Shown here: positions 4,976 through 5,177 of the stretch, piece by piece | Position numbering within the stretch: position 1 is the stretch's first letter | Layout of the letters: every line of letters begins with the position of its first letter | Notes under the pieces: generated by a model | Told to the model about the DNA's origin: nothing | Databases searched by the model: none | Seen by the model: only the letters and a program-made list of their open reading frames with translations | DNA from: Globobulimina sp. | Lineage: Eukaryota; Foraminifera; Rotaliida | Assembly: GCA_003354225.1 (NCBI GenBank) | Contig: PIVH01000682.1 | Coordinates: forward strand, 1 to 5,177 | DNA length: 5,177 nt | Direction of reading: 5' to 3' | Position numbers and translations under genes: made by a program

Positions 4976-5177
4976 TCAAAGTACAGAAATCTTTTTGTTG
5001 CTGTTTGTGATTTGGTTTCCTTTTTTGTCTCTTTGTGTTGGGTGTACTTTGTCGTTTGCAGAGGATGCATTGCTTGCAATTTCTAATTTTTTTGCTTTTT
5101 TCTTTGGTGGGGCTTCTTTGGCATATTTTGAGTAACGTCTTTTTCTGTTTTTCTTTCTTTTTCTGGGCTTTTCCTCC
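4976..5177 (-). CDS. Partial C-terminus of a basic protein sharing a segment with the transposon-encoded protein
   Basis: The minus-strand frame enters from the right edge and gives 66 residues to TGA 4978-4976. The first 37 residues are identical to the basic nuclear-localisation-like segment of the exon 2 block. The remaining 29 (SSANDKVHPTQRDKKGNQ and onward) are different, polar and basic, without the Pro-Arg or acidic repeats of the internal copy. It ends 53 bp before the glycosyltransferase ATG, in a different frame. No domain can be named. It could be a shortened relative of the element protein, a host gene that gave or received this segment, or a remnant. The start is outside the window. 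Confidence 0.5.
   Translation of the reverse strand, partial: EEKPRKRKKNRKRRYSKYAKEAPPKKKAKKLEIASNASSANDKVHPTQRDKKGNQITNSNKKISVL
5066..5177 (-). repeat. 112-bp direct repeat, external copy (outside the transposon)
   Basis: Exact duplicate of 2810-2921, lying more than 1 kb outside the right TIR and upstream of the glycosyltransferase. It keeps the same reading frame on the minus strand. It may be a second element copy, a related host gene, a tandem duplication of a 2,256-bp unit, or an assembly end at a repeat. Confidence 0.97.

Noticed and set aside
1-5177. tRNA, rRNA or CRISPR array
   Set aside because: No cloverleaf-like or rRNA-like segment was recognised, and the tandem repeats are coding or low-complexity without regular spacers.

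Overview
The window looks like nuclear DNA of an AT-rich microbial eukaryote (a protist). The reasons are short GT-AG introns between coding blocks, eukaryotic gene families (a glycogenin-like GT8 glycosyltransferase and a pogo/CENP-B-like transposase), and no bacterial-style ribosome binding sites. Long open frames free of TAA and TAG argue against a ciliate-type code. I cannot name the lineage from this sequence alone. All real genes lie on the minus strand.

Layout, in minus-strand order from the right edge. (1) 5177-4976: the C-terminal end of a basic protein, whose first 112 bp duplicate exactly a stretch inside the transposon (2810-2921). (2) 4922-4064: the first 287 codons of a type II membrane GT8 glycosyltransferase. 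(3) 4063-138: a 3,926-bp DNA transposon with 108-bp terminal inverted repeats (TIRs) that are 100% identical, flanked by TA target-site duplications. (4) 135-1: the rest of the glycosyltransferase, running off the left edge. Removing the transposon and one TA joins the two gene halves in the same reading frame, so the empty site can be read directly from the window.

Inside the transposon, four open blocks on the minus strand (3916-3469, 3414-2406, 2274-1546, 1487-653) can be joined by three GT-AG introns (54, 131 and 58 nt), all in compatible phase, into one predicted protein of 1,006 residues. Its second half is a pogo/Tigger-type DDE transposase with a CENP-B-like DNA-binding region and a DD(37)D-type catalytic triad. 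Its first half is an unusual extension: a His/Tyr/Pro/Asn-rich block, a winged-helix-like segment, a basic nuclear-localisation-like segment, a proline-arginine repeat and an acidic serine-rich tail. The transposase block has no in-frame ATG before its DNA-binding region, which favours splicing from an upstream exon. After a TAG at 655-653 the same frame stays open for 110 more codons to a TGA at 322-320, close to the left TIR.

Most interesting points: the fully reconstructable insertion into GT8, the composite 1,006-residue transposase model, the in-frame TAG before a protein-like tail, the exact 112-bp copy of element sequence beside the disrupted gene, and transposon ends that resemble splice sites.
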